Positions 12,953-24,324 of a stretch of 64,000 nt of DNA are shown here, one piece after another. Numbering within the stretch: position 1 is the stretch's first letter; each line of letters starts with the position of its first letter. The stretch is from assembly GCA_012845835.1 (NCBI GenBank), contig JABAKD010000011.1, positions 1,892,001-1,956,000 on the forward strand, written 5' to 3'. The position numbers and the translations under genes are program-made. Origin of the DNA: Undaria pinnatifida (taxonomy: Eukaryota > Sar > Phaeophyceae > Laminariales > Alariaceae). The notes beneath the pieces are model-generated. The model had not been told where the DNA came from and made no database searches. It worked only from the letters and a program-made list of their open reading frames with translations.

Positions 12953-13095
12953 TAGCTACACTGTAGTTGCAAGGGGAGTCGCCGACCTATATCCTTAATG
13001 AGGACACACAACCCGTAATACGCGCGATCGGAGTATCAAACACAGCTTGCAAAGATGAGTTTCGGCAAAATATTCGATCTCACATTTTATATACG
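12953..13095 (+). repeat. LTAG-frame repeat copy
   Basis: Has the longer lead GTTGCAAGGGGAGTCGCCGA, then CCTATATCCTTAATGAGG, CAGCTTGCAAAG and the frame MSFGKIFDLT. It corresponds to 26758-26925 and 46103-46245. Confidence 0.7.
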
Positions 13096-13569
13096 GCACT
13101 TTAGAGTGGGCTAGTGTTACGATATCCCGTCCCCATCTATTTGTTGTGGAGGCTTAGCTATTTCTGTGAAAGAGTTTGAAAACCCCTTGCCATCTCTGAC
13201 AAATCTCAGGAGTCATGTCAGGACGCAAGAGGTTCGGTATGAATGATACCAACAACACCCGTGAGTGACCAAGTGAAACAGCATAGTCGGGCCTGCTGCG
13301 TACTGCTTCTTTCGTAATCAGGGCACAGCGAGAGTAGCACCTCAATATAAGAGTTAGGATGATAGCATCGTTTTGGACGCGTTAGAAGGGTAAACTGACC
13401 CTGTTACAGTCTAGCTCCATTCAACTACCCCTTCGGGACCCAGATACAGCAAAGGACACCTACTAAAAAACAGAGTAAAAAATACTGGCTCAGGTTGGGT
13501 TTCTTATTCTGGAGAGGTGACTGTACACTATAACTTATGTGTAACGACTACCGAAGTTCTTGTTTTCCA

Positions 13570-13860
13570 GGGCTCTTCACGGGTCGGATCACTTGTCATG
13601 GGTCGGATCAGAACAAGGTGACCTGACCCGACCCGACCCGACCTGTGAGATTTAGATAAACTCGTGACCCGACCCGACCCGACCCAACCCATGATATTTC
13701 CATTATCTCGATACCGACCAGACCCGACCCGACCCGACCCGACCCGACCCGACCCATGATATTTCAACTATCTCTTGACCGACCCGACTCGACACGCGAG
13801 TTTATTGAAATCTTCCTGGCCCGACACACGGGCCAGATCATGACCCGCGGAAAGCCCTGT
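13570..13860. repeat. (GACCC)n pentanucleotide block, second copy
   Basis: Same GACCC runs as at 2854, separated by CATGATATTTC-type spacers about 50-60 bp apart. Confidence 0.85.
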
Positions 13861-14433
13861 TATTTTCCTGTACGTAGCAGCCTGGCTTTCTTATGACCCT
13901 GTTTCTTATTGAAAATAAGTGTCTTATGCATGCATAGCCACTTGTCAAATGGCAAGTGTGGCCCTCTACGGCGTGAACGCGCCGCATACACGTAGTAGTA
14001 CTGGTATGAACCATGCGGCGTATGTGTCGTGCAAAACTCCGTTGCGTTGAAACTTCGGCTATAAGCGGGGTAAATTGTCATTGCATTGAGTACCCATTTT
14101 TAAGGCCATCCGGTTCAAGATTTTTCGGGAGATGATGACAAAAACAAACCAACAGAAAACACCGGGCAAACTGGCGTGCAACCATAACCAAAACAAACGG
14201 AACCAGCGTCGGATGGTTGCCGCAGTGTCGTAGCAAAAGACAATACCATGCCTGAGTATGTGATAGTGCTACCTGCATTGTTTCGGCTCATCGTTACACA
14301 CGGTAGAGAAGAAGACCACGGAAAGAGGCCTGTCACGGGGTGGTCTTGAAGCGGGCGCACCACTGAAATCCGCCTGTGATTCCCCGGTCCCGGTAGCCCG
14401 CGTTGCTTGGTATGTCCGTGTTTTCGGCGCGTC

Positions 14434-14935
14434 TTTCACGATAGAGGTGGCCCGTTCTGGCCGAAACGTTTTCTGGATGACGGGGTTTCTTATCCCAAAA
14501 TCGTCGCAAAACAAAACAAAACAAAAAACGAAAAACAAAACAAAACAAAACACTTTTTTTGTTTTTTTGCATTATTTTTTATTTTTATTTTTATTACGAA
14601 ATATCGTCAGCGCTGCGAGATCGACAAAATTTTAGGATCGATACAAGTTCTCATCTTCATCTTTGACGTATTCTACAATTGAGGTATTAAGGTATACCTT
14701 TTTTTGGCGAAACTTTTTTCTGAATGACGGGGCTCCTTAACCCAGAATCGTCGGAAAAAAATAAATAATAGGTCATTTTTTGGCATGATTCTCGTTGTGT
14801 ACCTAGGCCATGGATTTTTTCATCCGGTACGTAGCAGTTTTGTTTTTTTGCTCCAAATCCGTTTCTGGGAGAGCTCTTAAGCTCCCAAAGTTAGGAATCT
14901 CAGAAAAAAAGTGGTGCACCTCTTTTGCAAGTCAC
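14434..14935 (+). mobile_element. Two GATAGAGGT-family elements in a row
   Basis: A partial copy (about 14434-14520: CACGATAGAGGT, GATGACGGGGTTTCTTATCC) runs into AAAAC repeats. A fuller copy follows at 14680-14935 with CTCCTTAACCCAGAATCGTC, GTACCTAGGCCATGG and the end AAGTGGTGCACCTC. Neither codes for a protein. Confidence 0.6.
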
Positions 14936-17900
14936 GTGACAATACCGGCCGCTGTTTTTTTGTTGTTGTGACCCATGCCGCGGTGCAGGTGCGCCCAGTT
15001 TTTTTTTTTTTTTCTGAAGCTCCTCACTCGTGTTAATATAATAAGGTGAAGAGGCAGTTACGGACAGCAGGCCACCCTTTCTTTTTTGCAGGCTTCTTCT
15101 ACTAGGCAGGTTTCGCGTTGGTCACTCACTTGTACTAGGTGTAAGCTCTTGTGCTAGTTCCACACACGCCATGGACGAACTGAATAGCGTTCAATTCCGC
15201 GAGTCAACAGCATCATCCCCTTTTTCCCTATACGCACATGCCTTCAAAGGCATGTGAAACCCTTTTATATCCAGCCGTATCCCATATCTTACGCCTTGTT
15301 AGGCTCCCAGGGGAATACCATAACACTAGCCCACCCTATACCTGTCTGAACCCCCCAAAAAAATGAATTTGATGAGAAAAATTAAAGCGCAAGTCCCCGA
15401 TGAAAACCTCCTGGGGCCCAGGTATAAATAGAACACGCCAAGAAAACACGCGAAACAAAAAAAATAGGATATATTCCAGCGATACTGGGGGAAAAACACG
15501 CCAAAAATATTAATCCTTTGGTGGCATGTGGCGTGTATCAGCTCTTAGCTGGTGTACGCTCGTAGGCTCGCTTTCGGATGACCCGGTGAAGACACAGCCT
15601 AAAAATATGATTTGAGGCAAACGAAGGCCACGGTTAGGTGAGCCTACAAGAGCAGAGAGCTCTAGCAGAGAAGATGTTGTTCGGCGACCCCAGGCCGATA
15701 TGTTGATTGATGATTTGTTTGCTCAGCAGATGAGAGCTGATAGTGAGCAAAGAGGAGTGATCGAGGTGGACCTGATCATCACCTGATCGAGACGGCACAA
15801 TGCCTTAATCCACGGACAGATGTGCTCTACGAGTAGTTGTCTGATCTACCTACAGCAACGTTTCCTGAGGCTTGCTCGTGGTCTACCGTACCTATGGCAA
15901 TATTCCCTGAGGTTTGCTTCTGGGAGCTTAGCGACGTCAACGTCCCGACGGTCAACCTGAAATCATATTCCATGAAAGTTGCTATCGGTACGTTATTGCG
16001 CCGCATTATTTTTCGTACTATTACTCGTAAGTACTACATGTACCAGCTTTTGGATATGACTAACCAGTAAGCTGCTGTGCATCATGTATCCAAGATATTG
16101 CTGAGATTTCTGCATGCTAAATACCGCATCGATAAACGACATCTAACAGACTTACTATACGTAACTGTCTGTTGTACGAACAGGTCGTAATGTATACCAG
16201 ATAACTCTTAAGTGTTATCAAGTAACGACATGATGGTTACTGACGTATGAACAGCTACGAGCAACACCCCGTACAATGACGAAGTTCTACTCCAACGACG
16301 AACAACGTTCTGCTGTGCAAATACAAAAAACGCGACCGAGTGATCGAAGCGTAGCTTTCAAGTACACGACTGGTCGATATATGGTCGTTTTTCGATTGCG
16401 TGGTTCGTCGCGTCTCGTCCAACTGGGTTTTCGAGTTGAAATGTCTTCAAACCGTCGACTTCTACATACGAAATGGGGGCTGGCACGATTACGTGATCCG
16501 ACTGCTTGGCAAGGTTCGGCATTTAATTCGTTGCGTACGTACGTGACGGGGGATGCTACGATTACGTCATGTCTGGTTGTTCTATCGTCGTTTCTCTTTC
16601 TGTACGTAACGGAGCCACGGACTGGTCCGATATCACTACTACTGCTGCACTGCTGCTGTTGCACTGCTGCTGTTGCTGGAGTGAAAACGGCTGCGCATAC
16701 GCACGAACGCACCTACTCATACTGCTATGCTGCGCTACGTATGAGAGACGAAACACGAGTCGTACCTGGTATGATAGTATAAAATGGCCTTCATTACGTT
16801 TGGCGCCCATCTTCGGCGGAGGGCTACTAAAATGTACCAGGTAGCGCGTGAAAGCATGCGGGGCTAAACCAAAACATAAGAAAATGCATGGGCTTTCTGG
16901 TTATAAATATCAAGAGAATACCAGGAGTTGCCTTATCGTAACACGGGATCGCCGGAGCGACGGCTCGGGATCGTGCAAAATGACACCTTCCGGAATCGTC
17001 ACAGAACAGTTCGGGGACTGTCGGAGCTACCGGGTTGCCACGAGAGCAATGTGAGGTCGCAGAAGAGGTCTCTTTCGGCAGCGGGCCACAAACATCATCA
17101 TTTATCTATTGGAGTTGCTGGTGGAGAGTATCTGCTGGAAATTGCCACATCACTTACCGCTTTGGGTTGCTGGAACACCTGAAAAGCATCATCATTGTTC
17201 AGGCCTGCTCAAGTTGCTTGACATCATCGTCGTTTGGGACTGGACGGACATGTTCGCTTCGGGGGTTGCTGCGTCGCCACCATCTGGATCGCCAGGAAAG
17301 ACCTCCGCACCGTCCACGGTCGCACCCACGTAGCGGCAAGATTTACTGGCTCCGTGGTCGTGGTACCACAAGCATTCTCTGTACGGGAGGGCGGTCGGAA
17401 ACGTGGCTAAGCTGCTAGACTATTTACGCAAGTTTTTTTCTTTGTAGTAGCACCACGTACGTTCCTTTTGTACGGGGGGGGGTTCAAAAACGTCGTCGGC
17501 CGCTACAGCAAGTATTATTAGTAGTTATTTTTATTTCTTGATCAACACACTAGTCGTTGAAATTTGTTGCACGTTTTGCTTCTGTGCTTGAGAATTGTTG
17601 AGAAGATGCATTCACTACGCAGTACGCACATGGATTTCTACCTTGGTTTTGCAACAAGTCATATACTGATAATTAACATTGCTGATTTAGTTTGACATTT
17701 TAGAACTGATACATACAAGGCCAACATTGACTGGCGTAGTATTTTTTGTAGCGTACGGAGTGACCCCCTACTGAGCATGTCTGTCTGGTAAATATATAGT
17801 GAGACCCGCACGGTTTCCAAGTTTCTGTGTGTGATATTTTTCGGTTTGTACGCTATAGATAGTCCATGCGTTAAACCCGTCCGTCAAAGCAGTCATTTGC

Positions 17901-18469
17901 CTTCAGGTTACCTGGTTTTGAGTTGTAGGTGTTGTGTTAGTTTTAGAAGGATGACCGTCCGTCGAAAATGAAGCACGGTTACAGGTCATGCTGTTTCGAC
18001 GCGGCAAAGAAGTGATGAAACTTTAACTGCGATTGATTTTGCTTCGTAACACCACAGATAAGTACTGCAGACAAAGTACGCTGGCCGCGTAACGAGCGTC
18101 AGAATGAAAAACAACTTGGAATAGGTTTGATGACACTTGCAGCAAGTACCAAGCAAGCATACAATGTATCTAAGTTATTGAGTAATCCGAGTTTATAGCT
18201 GAGCAACAAGTTGACGTATTCTATTCCACTTCAATCGGGGGGTCGTGTTGAGGATAGCAACTTTGCTAGTGGTACAACGGAATACTAGGTAGTCCATCGT
18301 AGCCTATCGATTGCGCTGTTAAGTACATGTACGAAGTCATCTGGCATACGTAGCTCGTACCTTTTAGGACACAGCAGCATAACGTGCTGTTATACACGAC
18401 TGGTATACACGAGTGAGTACGTAGATATGTTCAGAGTATCGGATCATTTCGATGTTAAGGGTAGGTACT
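14936..18469. other. Unassigned 3.5 kb without a recognised gene
   Basis: Mostly single-copy-looking sequence. A frame at 16276-16782 (168 codons) and a GC-richer stretch at 16940-17420 have overlapping frames on both strands and no motif I recognise. An old, decayed retroelement is possible, but no terminal repeats or protease/integrase/RT motifs were found. A CTG run lies at 16640-16680. Confidence 0.4.
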
Positions 18470-19052
18470 AGCCCAATGCCATCCTTAGCCAGTTCCTAGG
18501 GTCTGTTAGTATGACAATTTTCTTTTTTTCTTTTTCTTTATTTTTTTTTCTTTTTCTTCTCTTCTTCTTTCCTTGCTTTCTTGCCTTGTCCTTTCTTGCT
18601 TTGTCTTTTTCTTCTCTTTGCTTGCCTTTTTCGTTTTGTTTCGTTTTTCTTCTCTTTTCTTTCCTTTCCTTTATCTTCTTTTCTTTTCTTTGTTTCTCTT
18701 TCTCCAATTGACTTATGCCTGTCGTGCGTATGCGGAGTGATAGATACTACGTGTAATATATACGTGGTAGTCTTCCTTGGGTGGCAATCGGAATATTTGG
18801 TTTCTTGGAGGCATGAGTAGTGAGACGTATGCACCGGCCTGGACCTGGCACATCGTGGACTGACTCCAGATTTCACTTTTATATGTTTCTGGTGGAGGCA
18901 TGAATTGCGTCAGCTGTGATATATATATGCGTGTACCACCTTGGGTTATGTGTGTTTTTTCCTGGGGTATTCCTCAGCTCCAGAGTGACTGGAGCCTGTG
19001 ACCACGGGCTTGATTATTATGCGAGTTAATGTGAGAACAACAACAACAACAA
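18470..19052 (+). mobile_element. 5'-truncated LINE copy (3' untranslated part only)
   Basis: TAGCCCAATGCCATCCTTA through a (CTTTT)n-rich tract (18515-18705), GGTAGTCTTCCTTGGGTGGC, GACGTATGCACCGGCCTGG and AGAGTGACTGGAGCCTGTGA, to an (AAC)n tail at 19034-19052. It matches 59818-60407, downstream of a LINE reverse transcriptase end, so it is read as a short copy of the same element. Confidence 0.72.
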
Positions 19053-20859
19053 CTAGTCTTTGGTACAGAGCAGCACGATTCAGGGGTACGAGTGTAAGGA
19101 GTGATATATGCGAACGCATCGTACACACGTACCAGACACACAAGTACTTCGTAGGATCGTAGGACCATGGGAGTATAGTAGACCCGATATCATCGTATAT
19201 TGCGGCGGAACCCTCAAATGTCAGTGCAAGCTGATCCGAAGTTATTGCTCGTTTCTTGAGGCAATCACACCGCTTGCTTTTTAGGGTGGTTCGTACGCTT
19301 TCATGGGGTCTCGACCTGTGATCGATCGAGCAGGCACCGCGCACCTTCTCTCACAACTCACCAACAACACTCTTCCCTCTTCGTCTCTTCTTCGAGACCG
19401 CTATAAATAAAAAGAGCACTGCCCTTGGGGAATCTTTTTCCCATCAGCTCTGCGGAGCCTGAATATTGATTGCAACGGCTCACTAGCATCTGCCGAGTAC
19501 CTCTCGTGCGAGATCTGGCATGACCCAGAGCAACTGCACGTAGCGGACGTACCCCCCTCCATGACACTGGTCTCTCACACAGTGGTTGCTTTGGATGCTG
19601 TATTTCTTTCACTAGTTCTTGCTGCCCGCCTGATTCTTCTGACAAAAAGGGGGCGGGCCGGTTTCATTCAGGCAGCCGATAACGCCTGCCAGAAAAAGAG
19701 GGGACACTTGCTATAAATCAAAACGCCGCAACGGGGGAAGGGGTGTACTCGGTATTCATGCATGGCCTCAGTCGTGTGACCATATGGGATAGCCCCTATC
19801 ATCCTTGCAATGCCGGGACGGAGCATGGTGGGTTTTCACCGACCAGGAATAATGCTCGCATCAAGCGCGCAGCACCGTGAGGTGTTCGGCGAGTAGATTG
19901 AACGGTGAATTGCATCCTACTAAGAACCGCTTGTGAGCCGGACATGCATATGGATGGCAGCTTCAATGAGTTATTATAATTTCCGGCGAGGCCACTTCGA
20001 GAGACAGCAATGAACGGGAGTACTATGTAACTGCCTCGTGGGTGCCTTACCATAAACCCTAGGTGATACCATCATCATTCCCCTTGTGCGGAGTAAAAGC
20101 TCTCCACCCCGCACAAACTATCCAACTCGACCGCCAATTGTGATCGACCGCCAGAAACAAAAAAGGTACCCTGGTGATTCAGCTCATGTAGTGAGCGACA
20201 TGTTATACAGTGCCGTTGCTATCCGGAGCCAACCCAACCTATATAAAATATAGGCCAGGGGGCGGGGGAATGGTATAACACTAGCCCATTCTGAAGGGTC
20301 ATACATGCAGATTCACAGAAAGATCAGGTGGAACTAAATCCATCCGGAGAATTCGGAGAATTGATCGAAGATGCGGCGCTTCACAACCCACTCCCACATC
20401 TCTAACTTGCACGGCAGAAGTCAATTAAACTGGTGCAAAGCGAACCAGCACCAAACGTCCGACACGCCAGTACGCGAAAGCCGATGGAACGCGCATAATG
20501 CGAAGCACACATCAAAAGCACGAACGCATCGGTACGTGAAAGCCATTTGAAGGTGTACAAGGCGAATTATACACCAAAATAATGAACATACCGGTATGTG
20601 CAGGCCGAAAAATCAAGCTAAAATCACCGGAAAGCTGAACGCAAAGAACTACACGTGGGAAGAGTGGTGTCGCTTGCAAAATCAACAACATGATGAGCTA
20701 TGACTAGTCAGGCTAATGTGTACTCACCCTCCATGGAGATGGCACTAGTATCGCCATCGGTTACGCACCGTCGAGTTAAAACGACGAATTTCTGCCCTGC
20801 GGTTCTCAGCAAATATGGCCAAAATTAGCTGCAACATGCTAACCACATAAACTGGGGGC
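19053..20859. other. No recognised gene
   Basis: No family repeat is clear except short repeats near 20450-20620 (GTACGTGAAAGCC-like). Frames are short and overlap on both strands. Confidence 0.45.
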
Positions 20860-21510
20860 GCGAAGCGCTTCTAGCCTCCGCGAACACAACCGGTGTTTAG
20901 CTAATGCACGTTTGCCACCGGAACTGGGAGCACATAATGGCTCCTGGTTCCCGCGAACACGACCGCGCTATACCTGCCGTGGATCGACCACCGGAATCGG
21001 GAGCACGCAGCTCTCCTGGTCTCCGCGAACACGGCCAGTTCCATTGCCGTAATATCACCGCCGATATCACGTGCGTGCAGTGCCCCTGGTCGCCGTGAAG
21101 ACGACACTAGTCTTATTCCGTACGCCAACCGCCGGAACCAGGCGCGAACAGGTCCCACGTAGACGACGTGAATCGCATTCCGTGCGCCTACCGGCGGAAC
21201 CAGGCGCGCGCAGTGCTTCTTGTCCTTGCCAAGATGACAACGAACCATCACACCGTACGTTTACCTCGGGAACCAGGCGCCTGGCGACTCTAGTCGTAAC
21301 GCCGAAGGGTGCCACGGAAACCAGGCGCATGCAGCGCTGAGAATCTCCGCAAAGACGACACTAGCCATACCTCCGTGCGTTCCCCGCCGGAACCAGGCGC
21401 GCGCTGCGGCCCTGGCCCCCTCGAAGACGACGCTAGGGGAACTATAGTACGTTTACCGCCGGTGCCAGGCAAGCGCGGCGATCCTGGCCCCTACGGTAAC
21501 GACACTCGTT
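20860..21510. repeat. GC-rich diverged minisatellite, unit about 75-80 bp
   Basis: CCGCCGGAACCAGGCGCG recurs with GTGCTCCTGG, CGAAGACGACACTAG and CCGTGCGTT. Roughly eight units in differing states of decay. Confidence 0.75.
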
Positions 21511-22635
21511 GTGCTTGTGGCGTGCGAATCCACAACCTTACCGTTTAAGGCGTCCACCACGTCCAGGTGTGACTCCCAGGATGTGAGGGTCTCCTTGAGG
21601 TGCGGGTACGGGAATCCAGGACCTCGAGACCGTTATGGTCGCTCCGCTCGAAGTCTTCAGGCAGGACTGGTCCGAAGCTCCCGCTGCGTCCTATCGAAGA
21701 AAGACGCCTGAATCTTGTCAACTCCGGCGTTCCTCACGACCATCGCAACTCAAGTGAATATCCTTCGGCCCCGGCATGCCGCAGGAGGCCAACAGGTGGA
21801 TGGAGGACCGCACTCCCCCACAGGGCTCAACCGAAGCTACGCCCTACGCGCAACTTTGCAACACATTGTCCGGGAAGGGACGTGTCAAGGAGATCGGAGT
21901 ACACAGGCCTCGCGCGCCGCTCGTGCATTGCTGATAACACCGTTTTACTAGACGTACTCAAATTCCCTCGCCCATACGGTGGATGTTTTGCCCATTCGGT
22001 CAAGGTGGGCTGATCACGAGCCTTCTGTCCCTTGCCATGCTAATTCGGGAACCGCAGCAACGACCAGTCCAGGCGAATGCGCCTCACGCCCAGGCCCCGA
22101 AAAAAGGGGCCCGGCTAGGTTAGAAACAGGCTGGTATCAGTCTTCTCAGAGAGAGAGAGATCCGCAACCGTTTTTTCGCGGACATGCCCTCCGCCTCTGC
22201 TCATATGACGGCTAATTTAAAGATCAAATGCTGTATTCACTAATATTAACATATTAGATTACTACTGTCTTCATGCTCCCGATGTATACCAAAACCCGCC
22301 ATCATAGTGGAGAAAACCAAAAACAAAATAATAAGACCACCCTCAGGTAGAGAAAACTTACCTACGCATTGAATCACAAGTACCAACAACCCTGACCAAG
22401 CCATCCACCATCCACATGATAAGAGCAGTATAGTGGAAACAACAGTAATACATTGATAAAATAGATATCGTGTTGGATCTAGCTCAAAATTCCCCACCTA
22501 GAGCAAAAAATACCAACACCAACCATGATAGTGGAGAAAAACAAAGTATATTAAATATTGCAAGTGCAAAAAATTAAAATACAACATCACAGGACCCCCT
22601 CCCATTAAGTGAAAAAAACTCACCCACATAGTACC
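21511..22635. other. No recognised gene
   Basis: GC-rich part (to about 22130) with several open frames but no motif, then AT-rich sequence. GAGAGAGAGAGA at 22149. A short direct repeat, ATAGTGGAGAAAA, occurs near 22306 and 22529. Confidence 0.4.
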
Positions 22636-22715
22636 AACAACGCAGCTTGCAAAGATGAGTATCGACCCTAACTTCGTCGAACTCACTGCTGACGTCCTTA
22701 GATTTTTTTTTTTCA
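22636..22715 (+). repeat. LTAD-frame repeat copy
   Basis: ACGCAGCTTGCAAAGATGAG then a frame MSIDPNFVELTADVLR, followed by a T run. Closely matches 48903-48980. Confidence 0.7.
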
Positions 22716-22974
22716 ATATCGCCGCGTTCGATGCTACCCAGAAAAAGTTTGCGTTTTTCTGGCAGCCCCCCTCTTGCTTCCGAAAATAGACGCATTCCCA
22801 TTTTATGGACAGCCAGCAAGAGCAAGCAATGCGAAGCAACGAATCAAACACATATTGCAACGCATTTGGATCACCGCAATGCCGCGTTTTCAGGGACCGG
22901 GAGCTAACGGTTTCTTGGTTGCTAAGACCAAACGTAATCCGTAGTACCAGGTATTTATTTACACTAGCGGTACG

Positions 22975-23608
22975 GCCACGGTTCCGCTGCGGCACCTCGA
23001 TGTTGTCCCAAGGGGCAACTCCCACGCCGCGTTCTGCCTCCATGAACCCAGACAACCAGCCCTCAGCCATCACGGCCGATGGGGGCGGGGTTTCCACACC
23101 GTCTGAGGCGGTATCGACCCGGGGGACCACCGTTTTCGTCCCCGGGTCGTCAGAGTTGTAGACCTATGAAAGGATTTCTGATCCGGGGATGTGACCTTAT
23201 AATCTTCTCGAGTGCGGCCGGATCTTGCCATTGCCCCGGGGGCAACTCTCGCCGCGCGCCGCCTCTATGAGCCGAGCCAATCAGCAATCAGCCGATGGGG
23301 GTGGGGTTTCCACACCGTGCGGCGCGGTATCGACCTGGGAGATCACCGTTTTCGTCCGCGGGTTGTAGGATTTGTAGATGTATTGAAGGATTTCTGATCT
23401 GGGGATGGGTCTATATCCTCTCCGGGTGCCACTGGGTCCATGAGTCTCAGCAAATCAGCGATCAGTCAACGCGGGGTCGTGGTTTCGACACCGTGCGGGG
23501 CGGTATCGACCCGGGGGATCGCCATTTTAGTCCCTGCTGTTCGGTCGTAGTTGTAGATATATGGAGATTTTTCAGAGACGGGGATGGGACCCTACCCTCC
23601 TCAAGTGC
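22975..23608. repeat. Tandem repeat of about 180-215 bp, three units and a part
   Basis: Units start GATGGGGGCGGGGTTTCCAC, GATGGGGGTGGGGTTTCCAC and GCGGGGTCGTGGTTTCGACA, with GGCGGTATCGACC, CACCGTTTTCGTCC and GATTTCTGATC. A fragment of the unit's end precedes them. Confidence 0.85.
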
Positions 23609-24192
23609 AGCGGAACCTCGACGGCTCTATTGTTGGAATATTCCTGTTCAGCACCAACCTCCCAGAAAGTAAACAGCGGCCTCTGGCAGGTATTTGACAG
23701 GCCAATCAGCGGTCCAAATCGAAACTCGAAATTGTAAACCCACCAGCATGACTGGCTTGATGGCTGTCAGGACTGCCTTGGGGTCGTTGGGAATGCTCAG
23801 CATGCCATAGCCACGGCTCGGCGCGGCACGAGACCTAGTGCTCTGTTGGTTGTGCCACTCACCCTCCCTACCCGTGCGGCAAGACGGGGCAGAAACGCTC
23901 TTGAGTGACGAGACCATGATCACAGACAGAAAGGCAGATGTGTTTTCTGTATTATATCATAGGGATATGCTAGACGTGTCAACATTGAATGTGGCCACAG
24001 ACGACAGGTGTCTGATTATCTTCGTGTTTTCATTGTTCCATTATCCTTCCGACTATGTGCCGCGCATAATCTACTCCAACAGAGAACGAACACTCGTGTT
24101 CCCTCTCGGCGGGACTGAACGCGAAACCCGACAAAAAAATACACCGAACACCATTTTTTAAGTACATCCTACTATTACACGACCGACTGCTA
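23609..24192 (-). other. NDC1: 3' flank of the NDC1-type gene
   Basis: Directly downstream of the TAG at 24193 and presumably includes the 3' UTR. No polyadenylation signal can be named with confidence. No other gene seen. Confidence 0.4.
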
Positions 24193-24324
24193 CTACTGCT
24201 TAGAACCGTCGCGGGAAAGCAGGTCTAGCCCAATGTCGAGCACGTCGCTCGTCACGCTGAACGCTGTCCCCGCCACAGCGCTCGCCGCCGCTCGCAACCG
24301 CTGGGGGTTGGTCGGCATGCGCAC
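24193..24324 (-). CDS. NDC1: NDC1-type gene exon 10 (terminal)
   Basis: Acceptor CTTTCTTAG/GTGCGC, then VRMPTNPQRLRAAASAVAGT and an amphipathic end DVLDIGLDLLSRDGSKQ, closed by two adjacent TAG codons (24193-24195, 24190-24192). In this family YLxRxPT follows the RR helix of the previous exon. The phase-0 junction gives ARRAVYA-VRMPT, so this distant exon fits although 9.2 kb separates it from exon 9. The region around its acceptor recurs three more times in tandem upstream in the intron (24501-25080). Confidence 0.8.
   Translation of the reverse strand: MRMPTNPQRLRAAASAVAGTAFSVTSDVLDIGLDLLSRDGSKQ

Noticed and set aside
16276-17420. Possible gene or LTR retrotransposon body
   Set aside because: Several overlapping frames but no protease, integrase, RT or gag motif, and no matching terminal repeats could be found.
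22498-23130. 210-codon frame, minus strand
   Set aside because: Spans the LTAD-frame repeat and the ~190-bp tandem block in antisense. No motif.
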